Positions 37,468 to 47,665 of a stretch of 64,000 nucleotides of DNA are shown here, piece after piece. Below the pieces are notes generated by a model. That model ran no database searches. It saw only the letters and a program-made list of their open reading frames with translations, and was not told where the DNA came from. The DNA is taken from NCBI RefSeq assembly GCF_019977755.1, contig NZ_AP025145.1:1240001-1304000 (forward strand), written 5' to 3'. Position numbers and translations under genes: made by a program. This DNA is from Vibrio penaeicida. GTDB lineage: Bacteria > Pseudomonadota > Gammaproteobacteria > Enterobacterales > Vibrionaceae. Every line of letters begins with the position of its first letter. Within the stretch, counting starts at the first letter, position 1.

Positions 37468-38904
37468 TTACGCAAACCAATTATGCAGTTTTGGTGTAGC
37501 TTTCATAAGTAACGCATCCAAAATCAGTACGGTGACGATCGTTGCGCCAGCCAATGGAAAGGCAAAGCCGACCAGCACCATGGTTACTGCGCCCAGCTTC
37601 CAAATTCCACTTTTTTCAAATGTCGGTGGCGCACCCAGTTTTTTCTTACCCGCTGGGCGGCGTTTCCACCACATAATCACGCCTGTTACACAAACCGCGA
37701 TAAAAGCTATACAGAAAAACACATTCAATAGCTTGTTGATAATGCTCACTTCACCAGTGTGAAGAGCAATACCTGCTGCCATGAACTTCGCCATCCAGCT
37801 GTAATCTTCCCATGTGACATCCGCCAAAATCGCACCCGAGTACTGATCAATGTGAGTGGTGCGATCTTGAGTTGGGTCGGTAATGTCTCCACTCATGGTA
37901 TTGGCACCTAGCGTAAATACCCCAGTCTCGCTTTTCGGTAAGTTCAGTTTGTACGTTGTCAGCCCCAACTTGCTGGCGGTTGCGACGACTTCATCAATCG
38001 AAACTGTCGAGGCAATCTGAGCTGGATTATCATTTTGATGACTTCCGTGGTCACCATGATGCTCGTGCCCTGTCGACTCTGGTAACGGTGTTTTCTCTAA
38101 TCCCCAAGGCACTTCTTCTTCAACACCATGGTTTAGGCTTGCGTGTGTTTTATCAGATAGTGGTACATCTGCCCATTTTTGTGCTGGGAAACTGCTCCAA
38201 GGTTGTACGAACTTACCACCCCATACGCCAGCCCAAGCGAGCCCAGAAACTAAAAAGAAAAGTAAAACAAGAGACAGCACACCGCCAAGATTGGCGTGTA
38301 GATCTCGCATGAAAATCCGTACACCACTTTGTGAACGGATTTTCAGAAATCCTGCTCTTGAAGCGTTATCGGATGGTAGCCAAAGGTATATTCCTGTGAC
38401 TAAAAGAACGATGGATAGGCTAGCCGAGATTTCAATCAGATAGCTGCCCACATCACCAGCTAACAAAGTGCTGTGTATCTCGTTAGCCAGAGCGTACCAA
38501 CTGTCGTCTCGGTTAATCTCACCCACGATATCCCCATTGTATGGGTTGACCAGAATCAGGCGGTTGGAACCGCTATCCAATCTCACGTTAAAGCGATTTG
38601 GCGCGGTATCCGATGCGGCTGGAATGAACTGAGTCACCGTTGCGTTGTCATATTCTTGCTTAACTAAAGCGAGTTGTTCAGATACAGCTATACGTGAATC
38701 GGTCGGTTCCACGACCAGAATCTCGCCGTGTCGAATGCTTTCTAATTCATCATCAAATAGCATGACAATGCCAGTCAAAGACAGCATCAACATAAAAGGG
38801 ATGACAAATAACCCTGCATAAAAATGCCATCTCCAAGTAAGAAAGTAGAGGTACTTTGAACGTGCAAAGTCCTTTGGTTGAGCGGTTTGAGTGCTTCCCA
38901 ACAT
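37468..38904 (-). CDS. PepSY-associated transmembrane protein (iron/copper-related)
   Basis: A 478-residue inner-membrane protein with four main helices. The first (WRWHFYAGLFVIPFMLMLSLTGIVMLF, residues 20-46) has the PepSY_TM signature with conserved His; ANEIHSTLLAGDVG, a helix with FMRDLHANLGGVLS, and ALHTGEVSI give further His pairs. A His-rich periplasmic loop (GHEHHGDHGSHQN, about residue 280) may bind metal. Relatives act as siderophore or haem-linked reductases (PiuB/FsqB type). A DUF2946-like gene is upstream, suggesting a metal-related unit. ATG 38904 follows AAAGGA. Confidence 0.85.
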   Translation of the reverse strand: MLGSTQTAQPKDFARSKYLYFLTWRWHFYAGLFVIPFMLMLSLTGIVMLFDDELESIRHGEILVVEPTDSRIAVSEQLALVKQEYDNATVTQFIPAASDTAPNRFNVRLDSGSNRLILVNPYNGDIVGEINRDDSWYALANEIHSTLLAGDVGSYLIEISASLSIVLLVTGIYLWLPSDNASRAGFLKIRSQSGVRIFMRDLHANLGGVLSLVLLFFLVSGLAWAGVWGGKFVQPWSSFPAQKWADVPLSDKTHASLNHGVEEEVPWGLEKTPLPESTGHEHHGDHGSHQNDNPAQIASTVSIDEVVATASKLGLTTYKLNLPKSETGVFTLGANTMSGDITDPTQDRTTHIDQYSGAILADVTWEDYSWMAKFMAAGIALHTGEVSIINKLLNVFFCIAFIAVCVTGVIMWWKRRPAGKKKLGAPPTFEKSGIWKLGAVTMVLVGFAFPLAGATIVTVLILDALLMKATPKLHNWFA

Positions 38905-39045
38905 AATAATTTCCTTTATAAAAGCTAAAGACACTCCGTTCCGCCGTGTTTTTATCAGGTTCTAAGCTTTTCTTGAGCTAAGCATGGCAAGAACCAAAAA
39001 CACAGGCATACGAGTGCTTGTTATTTTTGTATTAAGTGTGTTTGT

Positions 39046-39402
39046 TCAGGAAATAGAAATGGGTGGAGCACGAGGTATTTGCCATTGATAACGCACGTTT
39101 AGAGCCAAAAAAACGTATTGGCTTTCAATGGCAAAACTTAAAAGTTGGAAGATCGGTGTAGTTGGAAGATGGCTGTGATGAAAGGTGGAATAATGGCTAA
39201 AAGGACAAGGCTTACCACTGTGGGTTTTAACCTCTTGTCCTTCTTCTACTTGAACCAGTTCGAAGCCGTTAACCGTACAAAGCATCGCCCATACACCGGC
39301 ATTACTGCCATGTGCATTGATAACAGGCATAAGCGTTATCAGCACCCAACTTAGGGCGCAGGCAAATAGCATGCTTTTGTTCATTGGAGAACGGCGGTTC
39401 AT
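39046..39402 (-). CDS. DUF2946-like secreted or membrane-anchored protein
   Basis: A 118-residue protein with an N-terminal hydrophobic segment (ACALSWVLITLMPVINA). The mature part has MLCTVNGFELV and KPCPFSHYS, matching the C-T-x-x-G...C-P pattern of DUF2946, plus a His cluster (FHHSH). DUF2946 genes often lie next to TonB or copper/iron genes; here a PepSY protein lies 140 bp downstream on the same strand. Metal handling is inferred. Confidence 0.65.
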   Translation of the reverse strand: MNRRSPMNKSMLFACALSWVLITLMPVINAHGSNAGVWAMLCTVNGFELVQVEEGQEVKTHSGKPCPFSHYSTFHHSHLPTTPIFQLLSFAIESQYVFLALNVRYQWQIPRAPPISIS

Positions 39403-39492
39403 AACCCTTCCTTATCTATTGGCAGGCAGGGTATCTTGTATTTATAAAACTTTCAAAGGTACAGAGTGCTTACTCAACAGCGATCACACTGA

Positions 39493-41436
39493 TCATGGTA
39501 AGAATTTGTAATTTGTGAGCAATAATTCTTCTATCTCTTCCAAAAGCAATGGTTTGGCGTATAAAAACCCTTGAATGTTGCTGCAACCCAGCTCTCTCAC
39601 TTGAGCCAGTTCCGAGGTGTTTTCTACCCCTTCTGCAATGACATCCATTCCTAAGTTTTTAGCCAATTCAATAATGGTACGAGTGATGATTTGCTTGTCT
39701 TTGTGCATGTGTATTTGGGTCACAAACGAGCGGTCTACTTTCAGTTTACTAATAGGATAATGCGACAAGTAAGCGAGGTTTGAATAACCTGTTCCAAAGT
39801 CGTCGACACTTAGGCTTAAACCCAATTCTCGAAACTTTTGAAGTGTGCTAATCAAACGATCTTCGTCTTTCATCAATATGGATTCGGTCAGTTCCAATTC
39901 CAAAAGGTTTGCAGGAACACCCGTTTCTTTGAACAGGGACTCCACTTCGCAAAGCAGGTTATGATGGTAAAATTGAATGCCTGAAACATTGACGGAAATG
40001 GGTTTGCAGTCGATACCCTTTTCTTTCCAATCAACCAATTGATTCAAAACAACCTTGATGACATACAAGCCGATTTCTGAAATCAAGCCAGACTGTTCAG
40101 CAAAAGGGATGAAATCCGCGGGTCCAATTTCCCCTTTCTCAGGATCTTGCCAGCGTATCAACGCTTCCATTGCTTTGATTTCGCCCGTATCACTGTCGAT
40201 CATTGGCTGATAGCGTAAAAACAACTCTTGGTTGTCAATCGCGCGGCGCAGTCGTTTTTCCATCGTCCAGTGCTTGAGTGTCATCCCCTCAAAACGGGAT
40301 GAGAACACCTGAGCTCGGCGTTTACCTGATATTTTTGCTTGGTACATGGCTATATCTGCATTGCGCAGTAATTCTGTAGACGTATCACCGTGGGCGGGGT
40401 AAACCGCCAGCCCTATAGATGCTGAGAAATTGAACTCATAGTTGTCTACCTGAAATGTCATACCAACCTGATCCAACAAATGACGGCCTAGCACTTGAGT
40501 TTTTTCTTGGTCAAAGTCTTCTTTCACCACCACCACAAATTCATCTCCACTGTGGCGATAGACTTCTCCTCTATCCCCAATGGCTTGTTTTAGCTTATTG
40601 GCGGCGGCTTTCAAAGCGGAATCTCCCGCAGCATGCCCTATCGAATCGTTCACAATTTTGAAGTTGTCCAAATCGACAAACGCGACAATAAATCGAGAGC
40701 CAGACGCAATAAGTTCGTCTAAATCGTTTTCTAGCGAATAGCGGTTTTTTACAAGCGTTAACATGTCGTAGTGTGCAAGAAAGGCGAGCTTTTCTTCGGC
40801 TTGTTTTCGTTCGCTTATATCTCTGGCGGTGCCAGCTGTGCCGACAACATTGCCTTCCTTAACAACGGGAACTTTGATGAGTTCGATCCAAGAGCGTGTG
40901 CCATCCACCGACGTTGCCAAAAACTCGTGCCGAATTGGCGAAAGTGACTTCATGACTTCTTCGTCGTCTTCACGGTATTGGACCGCGTCTTCATATCGCG
41001 ATAGGTCAAAATCTGTTTTGCCAATTAGCGCTTCGTAGTTAACGCCAAAGGCTCGTTGAAATTCCGCGTTTACGGCAAGAAAGCGACCTTCAGTATCTTT
41101 TATCCACGCAAGATCTGGAATGCTATTCAGAAGAGTTTGATACCGGTTAGTTCGATCATTGAGAGCTTGGTTTAGCTCGCGTAGCGAGGCGTTTTCTTTT
41201 TCAGAGTCTGCTAGTTGCTTTTCAAGTTCCACCAGCTTCTTGCTGGTAGAAATGACATGAAAATGAACCAATTGAAGGAAGGCGAATAAGGTTAAAAAAA
41301 GTGCTAAACCAGTGGTAACGATAGCCTCGGGAAACGTAAAAATGACCGCAAGGCATATCACCAAGATCAATATCGTACTCAAGAGCCAAAATAACTTACG
41401 ATCTTGTATTGTCCGAGCAATGTTCAATGGTAGCAT
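39493..41436 (-). CDS. Membrane PAS-GGDEF-EAL protein (c-di-GMP turnover)
   Basis: A 647-residue protein. Two hydrophobic helices lie at residues 12-55, a coiled coil at 65-95, PAS with RYQTLLNSIPDLAWIKD at 100-215, GGDEF domain at 220-385 whose site reads HSGDEF, and EAL domain at 395-640 with MEALIRW and DDFGTGYSNLAYL intact. The EAL domain looks catalytically complete, so c-di-GMP phosphodiesterase activity is likely; the SGDEF variant may or may not synthesise. ATG 41436 is chosen over a frame extension with no site. Confidence 0.9.
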   Translation of the reverse strand: MLPLNIARTIQDRKLFWLLSTILILVICLAVIFTFPEAIVTTGLALFLTLFAFLQLVHFHVISTSKKLVELEKQLADSEKENASLRELNQALNDRTNRYQTLLNSIPDLAWIKDTEGRFLAVNAEFQRAFGVNYEALIGKTDFDLSRYEDAVQYREDDEEVMKSLSPIRHEFLATSVDGTRSWIELIKVPVVKEGNVVGTAGTARDISERKQAEEKLAFLAHYDMLTLVKNRYSLENDLDELIASGSRFIVAFVDLDNFKIVNDSIGHAAGDSALKAAANKLKQAIGDRGEVYRHSGDEFVVVVKEDFDQEKTQVLGRHLLDQVGMTFQVDNYEFNFSASIGLAVYPAHGDTSTELLRNADIAMYQAKISGKRRAQVFSSRFEGMTLKHWTMEKRLRRAIDNQELFLRYQPMIDSDTGEIKAMEALIRWQDPEKGEIGPADFIPFAEQSGLISEIGLYVIKVVLNQLVDWKEKGIDCKPISVNVSGIQFYHHNLLCEVESLFKETGVPANLLELELTESILMKDEDRLISTLQKFRELGLSLSVDDFGTGYSNLAYLSHYPISKLKVDRSFVTQIHMHKDKQIITRTIIELAKNLGMDVIAEGVENTSELAQVRELGCSNIQGFLYAKPLLLEEIEELLLTNYKFLP

Positions 41437-41535
41437 CTCAACCCCCACCGACTAACAGAGAGATATTCAGTATAAATTAACTGACGCGAAAAAAGTCACT
41501 TTTTGATAGTTTTATGAACAAAGCTGAGTATTTAA

Positions 41536-42282
41536 TCAGTAAAACATTGAATAGTCGTTAATTATTTTTCTTCCACGTAGCGCAAGAAATTGCAGAAACT
41601 GCTCTGGAGACCGTGTTATCACTTTCTCTTCAGTAATTCCGCAACGGTCAATTAAGTCCGCTGCTAGATCGAGATTCCCGACATCCAAACAAAAATGCGC
41701 ATCCGAACCTGTTGTGATAAATGCGCCTTTTTCTTGCGCAATACTGGCAATTTCAGCACAGCGCTCCACGCTGCCAGCACGGCTGTTTCCTTTTAAAGAC
41801 GTATTATTGATTTCTATCGCTACATTGTTTTCTACCGCACACTGAATAACTGTTTCAAAGTCAAAATCGTAATTGGGGTTACCCAAATGCCCGAGGGCAT
41901 CAACCCTTCCCGATACGATGATATTGATGAGCGCTTCAGTGTGTGTAGCGCGATCAATAGGCTTAAAAACAGCTTCATGAAAACTCGCAATGACCCAATC
42001 TAGGTTTTTATCGACAGAAAGCGGGATATCGATTTCCCCTTCTCTGTTCATAATGTTCGACTCTACACCGCGTATAATGGCAACGCCTTCAATAAACCGT
42101 GGAAGCACACGCTGATTACTGAAAAACCAGTAATGTGGCGCGCCGGGCATAGACTCTGAATGATCGGTTGTGCAAAACATCGCTAAGCCACGTTCTTTGG
42201 CAGATTTAGCATTTTCGATAAGCGTGCTATAGGCGTGCCCACTGGCGTAGGTGTGCGTATGTGTATCGACAAGTAGTTTCAT
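41536..42282 (-). CDS. ycdX: PHP-domain phosphatase, YcdX-like
   Basis: A 248-residue PHP phosphoesterase. Metal ligands are visible in [15 protein letters not shown] (residues 6-20), [18 protein letters not shown] and [11 protein letters not shown], and the length matches E. coli YcdX (245). YcdX binds three metal ions and has phosphatase activity; its role is linked to swarming in E. coli. Monocistronic. Confidence 0.9.
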   Translation of the reverse strand: MKLLVDTHTHTYASGHAYSTLIENAKSAKERGLAMFCTTDHSESMPGAPHYWFFSNQRVLPRFIEGVAIIRGVESNIMNREGEIDIPLSVDKNLDWVIASFHEAVFKPIDRATHTEALINIIVSGRVDALGHLGNPNYDFDFETVIQCAVENNVAIEINNTSLKGNSRAGSVERCAEIASIAQEKGAFITTGSDAHFCLDVGNLDLAADLIDRCGITEEKVITRSPEQFLQFLALRGRKIINDYSMFY

Positions 42283-42621
42283 TTATGGGTAGCTCGCTAA
42301 TATAGGTAACTCGTTAATGGCGTAGTGAAAATCATACCAGTTCTCTAAGTGGAATCTAGATGCCTAACAAAATGTGTCATTGTGTGACATCGTTTCCGAA
42401 AGTGCGAAGAGATCTAGCTCAAACATTCCAACATATATGCACAAACATCCAGTTACAAAACTTGCATATAAAACAACCTTTACGATACTTAAATAGTATC
42501 AGTTACAACACCTTAAAAAATAATAGAGACGATACAGCTCAACTATACACTCACCTGAGCCCTTGCACTATTGGCTCAGTTTTACATCGCATTTTGTCAG
42601 TTTGCTACATGGTGAAAAAGT
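42283..42621. other. Intergenic region between divergent ycdX and the HD-GYP gene
   Basis: A 339-bp AT-rich stretch. A 95-codon frame starting at 42360 overlaps the HD-GYP start and is judged non-coding. TGTCA-TTGTG-TGACA at about 42376-42390 is a short inverted repeat of unknown meaning. Confidence 0.45.
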
Positions 42622-45576
42622 ATGATCAAGCACCGCTATCCTCTTAGCATTCATATTACTAGTCTCTTCATGGCGCTCGCTACCGTTATTGGAAGTGTTT
42701 TAATCGCAATAAGCTACCACCACTCCCAAGAATTGTTGCAAGGTTCTGCTAAAGAATTGAGTAATGAAAACAGTGTAAAACTGGAAACGTTATTTAGGGA
42801 ACAAGTCGCGCCCGTTTTAACGACGCTAGATTTTATGGCGATGAGCAGTTTCATTCGCCATCAACGCGACTCCGTTGAAAAAGGCGGATGGCTGGATTCG
42901 CTGGAAATGATCTTCCAAAGAAACATGAGTTTAGTCGCGCTTTACTACGGCTCTGAAAACGGTGATTTTACGTTATACCGACCTTTATATAATCCCAAAA
43001 CCGCTAAGCAATTCAACGCGCCTTCCGGCAGCGAAATATTATTTCGTACCACAAACGTTGAAGGTAGAAATGAATCCATGTTCTTGGATGGCGATAGCCA
43101 AGTGGTGTCCGCATCTATCCGTTACGATAACCAGTACGACCCACGTAATCGCCCTTGGTATAGCCACGCTTCCGATGACGGGCAAATCCACTTAACGGAA
43201 CCCTACTATTTCTACTGGTTAAAAGATATCGGCGTCACTTTTGTTCGAAAAACAGCAAACTTAGAATTTGTTGTTGCAGCCGATTTTTCATTAGGTGGAC
43301 TTAATAACAGCATCAGTGAACTTGCTTACGATTCAAAAAGCCAATTGCTGCTTTTTGATAGTGCGTTGAGACCCTTGGCATCGCACCATATGAAAACCCC
43401 GCCGAGTGCGACAAATAATTCACATTTAAGCGTTCAACTCGAGAACACGGTTTTTTCCGATCTTAACCTCCGCAACACACTAGGCTATCAATACCATACG
43501 ATTACGCATGAAGGTATTGATTGGTCAGTCACTTTAACGCCTGTAGAGCTAACCGATAACGTCAACCTATGGCTTGCTGAGGCAACTCCACAAGATGCAC
43601 TGCTCGCCAACTTATATTCAATGCGAGACAAGCAAGTCTCGGTGGCTGTGTTGATGTTGCTAGGGTGTTTTATCATTGTTTGGTACATAGCAAAGCGTAT
43701 CGCTAGCCCATTACACAATTTGTATCAGCAAACAGATAACATACGTCGCTTTGAATTCACGAAAACACGCTACCCGAAAAGCTTAATTAAAGAAGTGAAT
43801 GACCTCACTCAATCTGTCGAACTTATGGAGCATACACTTCATGATTTGCTCAAATTACTCCATGAAACAGCCAGCAACCGCGACTTCTCTCTACTAGCGA
43901 AAAACATCACCCATCAAAGTTACATTGTCACCAAAGCGGAAACCATTGTCCTTTCCGTTTGGAACAAAACGACGAAAAAATTTGATGAAAGCGTTAACCA
44001 AGCCATTATCCCCTTAAAGATTAATATCAATCTTTTGCTCGACAATTCGCCAGAGGTTTGCAAAAAACTTAGAGAAGGTGAAATAGTTCATTTATCCAAA
44101 GATGACCCTGTAATGAAGCCTTACATGGTGTATTTCTATAACTCGGATCTTTACCTGTTTCCGTTGCTTAATCGCGACAAAAGTTTGGTCGGTATTCTGA
44201 CACTTGGCTACGAACGACCAGTGACAGAAGCGCAGAAGGAAAAACACGACTTCTTACGAGAGTTACTCTCCTTTGCTGCAATTGCAAAAGAAAACATCGA
44301 TCAAATTCAACAACAAAAAGACATGTTAACTGCCTTCATCGAGCTTTTAGCATCCGCGATCGATACCAAATCCCCTTACACTGGTAAACACTGTCAACGT
44401 GTTCCGGCGCTTGCTGAAATGCTCACACAAGCGGTTGTTGACGATAAAGGACGTTTTGCCGACTTCTCAATGTCTGAAAAAGAATGGGAAGAGTTACACC
44501 TAGGTGCTTGGCTACACGACTGCGGTAAGATAATCACACCAGAATATGTAGTTGATAAAGCAACCAAACTCGAAACCATATACGACCGAATTCATGAAGT
44601 TCGTATGCGATTCGAATTGCTTAAACAAACCGCCCATACCCAATATTGGAAAGGCATTTGCGCCGGGCAAGACAAAGCACAGCTTAAGAAAGATCTGGAT
44701 GAAGAACTACAAGCACTGGATCAGGATTTTGAATTCATCGCTGAATGCAATGTTGGAAGCGAGTACATGAATGATGAAAAACTCGCCCGTATTAAAGAGA
44801 TAAGCAAGCGTCAGTGGAAGAGAACCATCAGCGATAGGCTTGGTATTTCCTGGTTGGAGAAAAAGCGTTGCGACCCAGCTTCAGCATTACCAATAATGGA
44901 ATCGGTATTGTCCGATAAACAGGTCCATTGCATTCCTTGGGCACAAGGATTCAACCCGAAAAAGATGTGGAAGGAAAACTTCACGCTCACGCCTGGTGAA
45001 TATCATTATAACCGTGGTGAACTTTACAACTTGTCTATCCGAGTCGGAACGTTAACAGACGAAGAAAGATTCATCATAAATGACCACATTATCCAAACTA
45101 TCGACATGCTTGATCGATTGCCTTATCCAGAATATCTGCAGAACGTTCCTGAAATTGCAGGCGGGCACCACGAAAGAATGGATGGAACTGGCTACCCTCG
45201 CGGTCTAAATGCCGGAGAGCTCTCAGTACCAGCCCGAGTGATGGCAATAGCCGATATTTTTGAAGCGCTTACAGCGAGTGACCGACCATACAAAAAAGCA
45301 AAAAGTTTAAAAGAATCGCTCTCTATTATGACGAAGCTTGCCATATCTGGTCATATCGATACTGAGTTATATTTGTTGTTTTTACAGCAAGGGGTTTATA
45401 TGAAATACGCTAAAGCTTACTTGCAAGAAGAACAAATTGTTGAGGTTGATATCAACGCACATATGACGGAGGTTCTGATACACCTTTCTAAATTGGCTTA
45501 TGAATCTGAAGGTTCAGATTCGAGTGCGGTAGCTAATTCAAATCCAGCAAACAACTCAACCAGAATTGAATCTTAA
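42622..45576 (+). CDS. Membrane sensor with dCache-like and HD-GYP phosphodiesterase domains
   Basis: A 984-residue protein. TM1 at about residues 10-30, a large periplasmic double-Cache-like domain (RPWYSHASDDGQIHLTEPYYFYWLKDIGVTFVRK) to 330, TM2 near 335-358, HAMP-like linker, a GAF-like region (about 420-570), then HD-GYP with HLGAWLHDCGKI and GGHHERMDGTGYPRGL. An insertion of about 130 residues separates the HD and HHE motifs, larger than usual. It is predicted to hydrolyse c-di-GMP under control of an extracytoplasmic signal. A terminator follows at 45585. Confidence 0.9.
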   Translation: MIKHRYPLSIHITSLFMALATVIGSVLIAISYHHSQELLQGSAKELSNENSVKLETLFREQVAPVLTTLDFMAMSSFIRHQRDSVEKGGWLDSLEMIFQRNMSLVALYYGSENGDFTLYRPLYNPKTAKQFNAPSGSEILFRTTNVEGRNESMFLDGDSQVVSASIRYDNQYDPRNRPWYSHASDDGQIHLTEPYYFYWLKDIGVTFVRKTANLEFVVAADFSLGGLNNSISELAYDSKSQLLLFDSALRPLASHHMKTPPSATNNSHLSVQLENTVFSDLNLRNTLGYQYHTITHEGIDWSVTLTPVELTDNVNLWLAEATPQDALLANLYSMRDKQVSVAVLMLLGCFIIVWYIAKRIASPLHNLYQQTDNIRRFEFTKTRYPKSLIKEVNDLTQSVELMEHTLHDLLKLLHETASNRDFSLLAKNITHQSYIVTKAETIVLSVWNKTTKKFDESVNQAIIPLKININLLLDNSPEVCKKLREGEIVHLSKDDPVMKPYMVYFYNSDLYLFPLLNRDKSLVGILTLGYERPVTEAQKEKHDFLRELLSFAAIAKENIDQIQQQKDMLTAFIELLASAIDTKSPYTGKHCQRVPALAEMLTQAVVDDKGRFADFSMSEKEWEELHLGAWLHDCGKIITPEYVVDKATKLETIYDRIHEVRMRFELLKQTAHTQYWKGICAGQDKAQLKKDLDEELQALDQDFEFIAECNVGSEYMNDEKLARIKEISKRQWKRTISDRLGISWLEKKRCDPASALPIMESVLSDKQVHCIPWAQGFNPKKMWKENFTLTPGEYHYNRGELYNLSIRVGTLTDEERFIINDHIIQTIDMLDRLPYPEYLQNVPEIAGGHHERMDGTGYPRGLNAGELSVPARVMAIADIFEALTASDRPYKKAKSLKESLSIMTKLAISGHIDTELYLLFLQQGVYMKYAKAYLQEEQIVEVDINAHMTEVLIHLSKLAYESEGSDSSAVANSNPANNSTRIES

Positions 45577-45584
45577 GCTTTTAT

Positions 45585-45608
45585 GAGGGCGAACTAAGCC
45601 CTCTCTTT
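45585..45608 (+). terminator. Terminator after the HD-GYP gene
   Basis: GAGGGC (45585-45590) pairs with GCCCTC (45598-45603) around 7 bases, followed by TCTTT. It overlaps the end of the convergent EamA gene. Confidence 0.65.
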
Positions 45609-46644
45609 AATGTAGGTCCATTCTATGCGCCGCTCTCAAATACATATGGTAAGTGGCGCGCACACTTTTTAGCAACGAAACCCAATGAGTCAATAACGTG
45701 GTTTTCAATACGCGAATTGGCTTTAATGAACGGATCAACTTAAACGAGCTATTCAACTTTAACACCAGCCCCTTTAACGTATTTAAAGCGCTAGCCAAGA
45801 CAATCAAGAGCACCCCTACAATTTTATGTTCATCCAACACCTCGTCGAACAAAGTCACCTGCCAGATACAAGTGAAAACTAAATTGGTGTATATAAGTGG
45901 CGCTAACTGTGAGCCTGTATCAACCAGTTGGTAGGCTTTGGCACGAAAAATCTGCGTATTAACAATCAGCAGTGCCAACACGCCTAACATCATCCAGATA
46001 AATTCATGTTCTTCCGGCATCGACAAAATCAACCTGTCCGCGTCACTCGGTCCAATGATAAACGTTAAAGGCAACAACATGAGAAAGGCCAGGAGGAAAG
46101 ACCAAGCATTCAGAGAAACCGCTGTCATCGTTCCCTTGGTTGCACGAAACAAAGCCAACTGAGATCCCGCGCCTAGTACCCCAGCCCCAAGCCCCAACAA
46201 CAATTCCCATTTAAAGCTGAAACTGGAAAGATCGCCAGCCAGAGCAACAACACCCGCTAACATAACCACTAAACGTACGATGTTAATAGCCGAAAATTTC
46301 ACTTTAAAAATGAGGCGCTCTAAAACTGGGATAAAAAGTGGGCCAGTGCTGAAAAGCACCACGGATTCCACCAGAGTCAATGACTGCATCGACATAAGGA
46401 AACACAGCTGACATGCTGCAATACAAAAGGATCGAATAAGCAAAGGTGTCCACATTTTTCGATGTGGTAACACAAACCGACTCAAGAACATCATCAAGAA
46501 CAATACAATAGCGGGGAAGAGAAACCTGAGCATACTGAGTAACTGGACACTAAAGCTTTCTGTAAGAAATTTTGAAAACACACCATTCAAAGAAAGGCTA
46601 AAAGTAGACGCGAGCATAAAAACAATAGGTTTCGATAACTTCAT
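45607..46644 (-). CDS. EamA/DMT-family transporter
   Basis: A 345-residue drug/metabolite transporter with ten hydrophobic helices in two EamA halves; the first starts KPIVFMLASTFSLSLNGVFSKFL and the second GLGAGVLGAGSQLALFRATKG. A basic C-terminal tail of about 40 residues is longer than usual. The substrate is unknown. A LysR gene is divergent at 46772 with a perfect 17-bp palindrome between, so regulated expression is likely. Confidence 0.87.
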   Translation of the reverse strand: MKLSKPIVFMLASTFSLSLNGVFSKFLTESFSVQLLSMLRFLFPAIVLFLMMFLSRFVLPHRKMWTPLLIRSFCIAACQLCFLMSMQSLTLVESVVLFSTGPLFIPVLERLIFKVKFSAINIVRLVVMLAGVVALAGDLSSFSFKWELLLGLGAGVLGAGSQLALFRATKGTMTAVSLNAWSFLLAFLMLLPLTFIIGPSDADRLILSMPEEHEFIWMMLGVLALLIVNTQIFRAKAYQLVDTGSQLAPLIYTNLVFTCIWQVTLFDEVLDEHKIVGVLLIVLASALNTLKGLVLKLNSSFKLIRSLKPIRVLKTTLLTHWVSLLKSVRATYHMYLRAAHRMDLH

Positions 46645-46715
46645 AAATATCTCCTGTTTGAGTGTATTTTAAAACTCAACAAGAGATAGGAATAACGATT
46701 TAATCTTACGTCACT

Positions 46716-46732
46716 TGTAAGTTAAACTTACA
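46716..46732. promoter_or_regulatory. Perfect 17-bp palindrome, probable LysR operator
   Basis: TGTAAGTT and AACTTACA flank a single A. It lies 40 bp before the LysR start and 72 bp before the EamA start, in the divergent promoter. A T-N11-A core, as LysR proteins prefer, is contained within it. Confidence 0.6.
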
Positions 46733-46771
46733 TATATCCAATCGAACGAACGTCGAAACTAGGGTTTTACT

Positions 46772-47665
46772 ATGCCACCATTTAAATCAATTTATACGTT
46801 TATTGCCGTTGCTCGCTTCGAGAGCATGACTCAGGCAGCCGACTATCTTAATGTCAGCCATTCGGCGGTGAGCCAAGCGATAAAATCCTTGGAAAACTAT
46901 TTGGATGTAGCCCTGTTTATTCGAGTTGGAAGAGCGATAACGATAAGTGAACAAGGTCAAAAATACTATCAACAGGTCTCACCCGCCTTTGAAGAAATTG
47001 CGGTCGCTACTGAAAAGCTAAAAACAGCCCCTGATGATGGTCGGCTAACCATAAATATGGTTGCGTCACTTGCATTACATTGGTGGATACCACGAGTTGA
47101 ATCTTTTCAAGAAGCCAATGCGCTGCTTGATGCGAGGATATCGAACCTCAATAGTACGTTTGATTTACAAAAAGAAGGTGTCGACCTCGCCATTATTCAA
47201 GGTCAAGAAAAACACTGGCAAGACTACTATTGTCATAAGTTACTCGATGATGAACTCGTTATGATTGCGCACCCAGACATCGCACTGGCTTATTCCACTA
47301 AATCCCCACAAGACGTAAACGACTTACTTAACCACATTCCTGCCATATTCGTGTCTAACGATAGAAGAAAAGACGACTGGAAATTTTGGGCAAGTAGCCA
47401 AAACATTTCGCAGCCAAAGAAAGAAAACAACCTCACATTTAACACTTCCGTTCAGGCTATTCATGCGTGCCGGAGAAAACTCGGAGTTCTGGTTACGCAT
47501 AAACTCTTTGTGGCAGACGACCTTCAACATGGATTACTTGCTCAAATCGGGAATAGTGTAACGCATCCAACAAATACGTTTTTCTATGCCTGCCACCCTT
47601 CAAATCTAAGATCTGAAAGCGTGAAATCACTGCGGAAATGGTTAGAGCAAGAGTTCTTAAAATAG
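46772..47665 (+). CDS. LysR-family regulator, GcvA-like
   Basis: A 297-residue regulator. HTH: FIAVARFESMTQAADYLNVSHSAVSQAIKSLENYL; linker LFIRVGRAITISEQGQKYYQQV; GcvA-like effector domain with RLTINMVASLALHWWIPRV. Divergent from the EamA exporter and probably its controller. Its last nine bases overlap the convergent azlD gene. Confidence 0.9.
   Translation: MPPFKSIYTFIAVARFESMTQAADYLNVSHSAVSQAIKSLENYLDVALFIRVGRAITISEQGQKYYQQVSPAFEEIAVATEKLKTAPDDGRLTINMVASLALHWWIPRVESFQEANALLDARISNLNSTFDLQKEGVDLAIIQGQEKHWQDYYCHKLLDDELVMIAHPDIALAYSTKSPQDVNDLLNHIPAIFVSNDRRKDDWKFWASSQNISQPKKENNLTFNTSVQAIHACRRKLGVLVTHKLFVADDLQHGLLAQIGNSVTHPTNTFFYACHPSNLRSESVKSLRKWLEQEFLK

Noticed and set aside
42360..42647. 95-codon frame on the plus strand
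   Set aside because: Low-complexity composition, overlaps the start of the HD-GYP gene, no supporting site.
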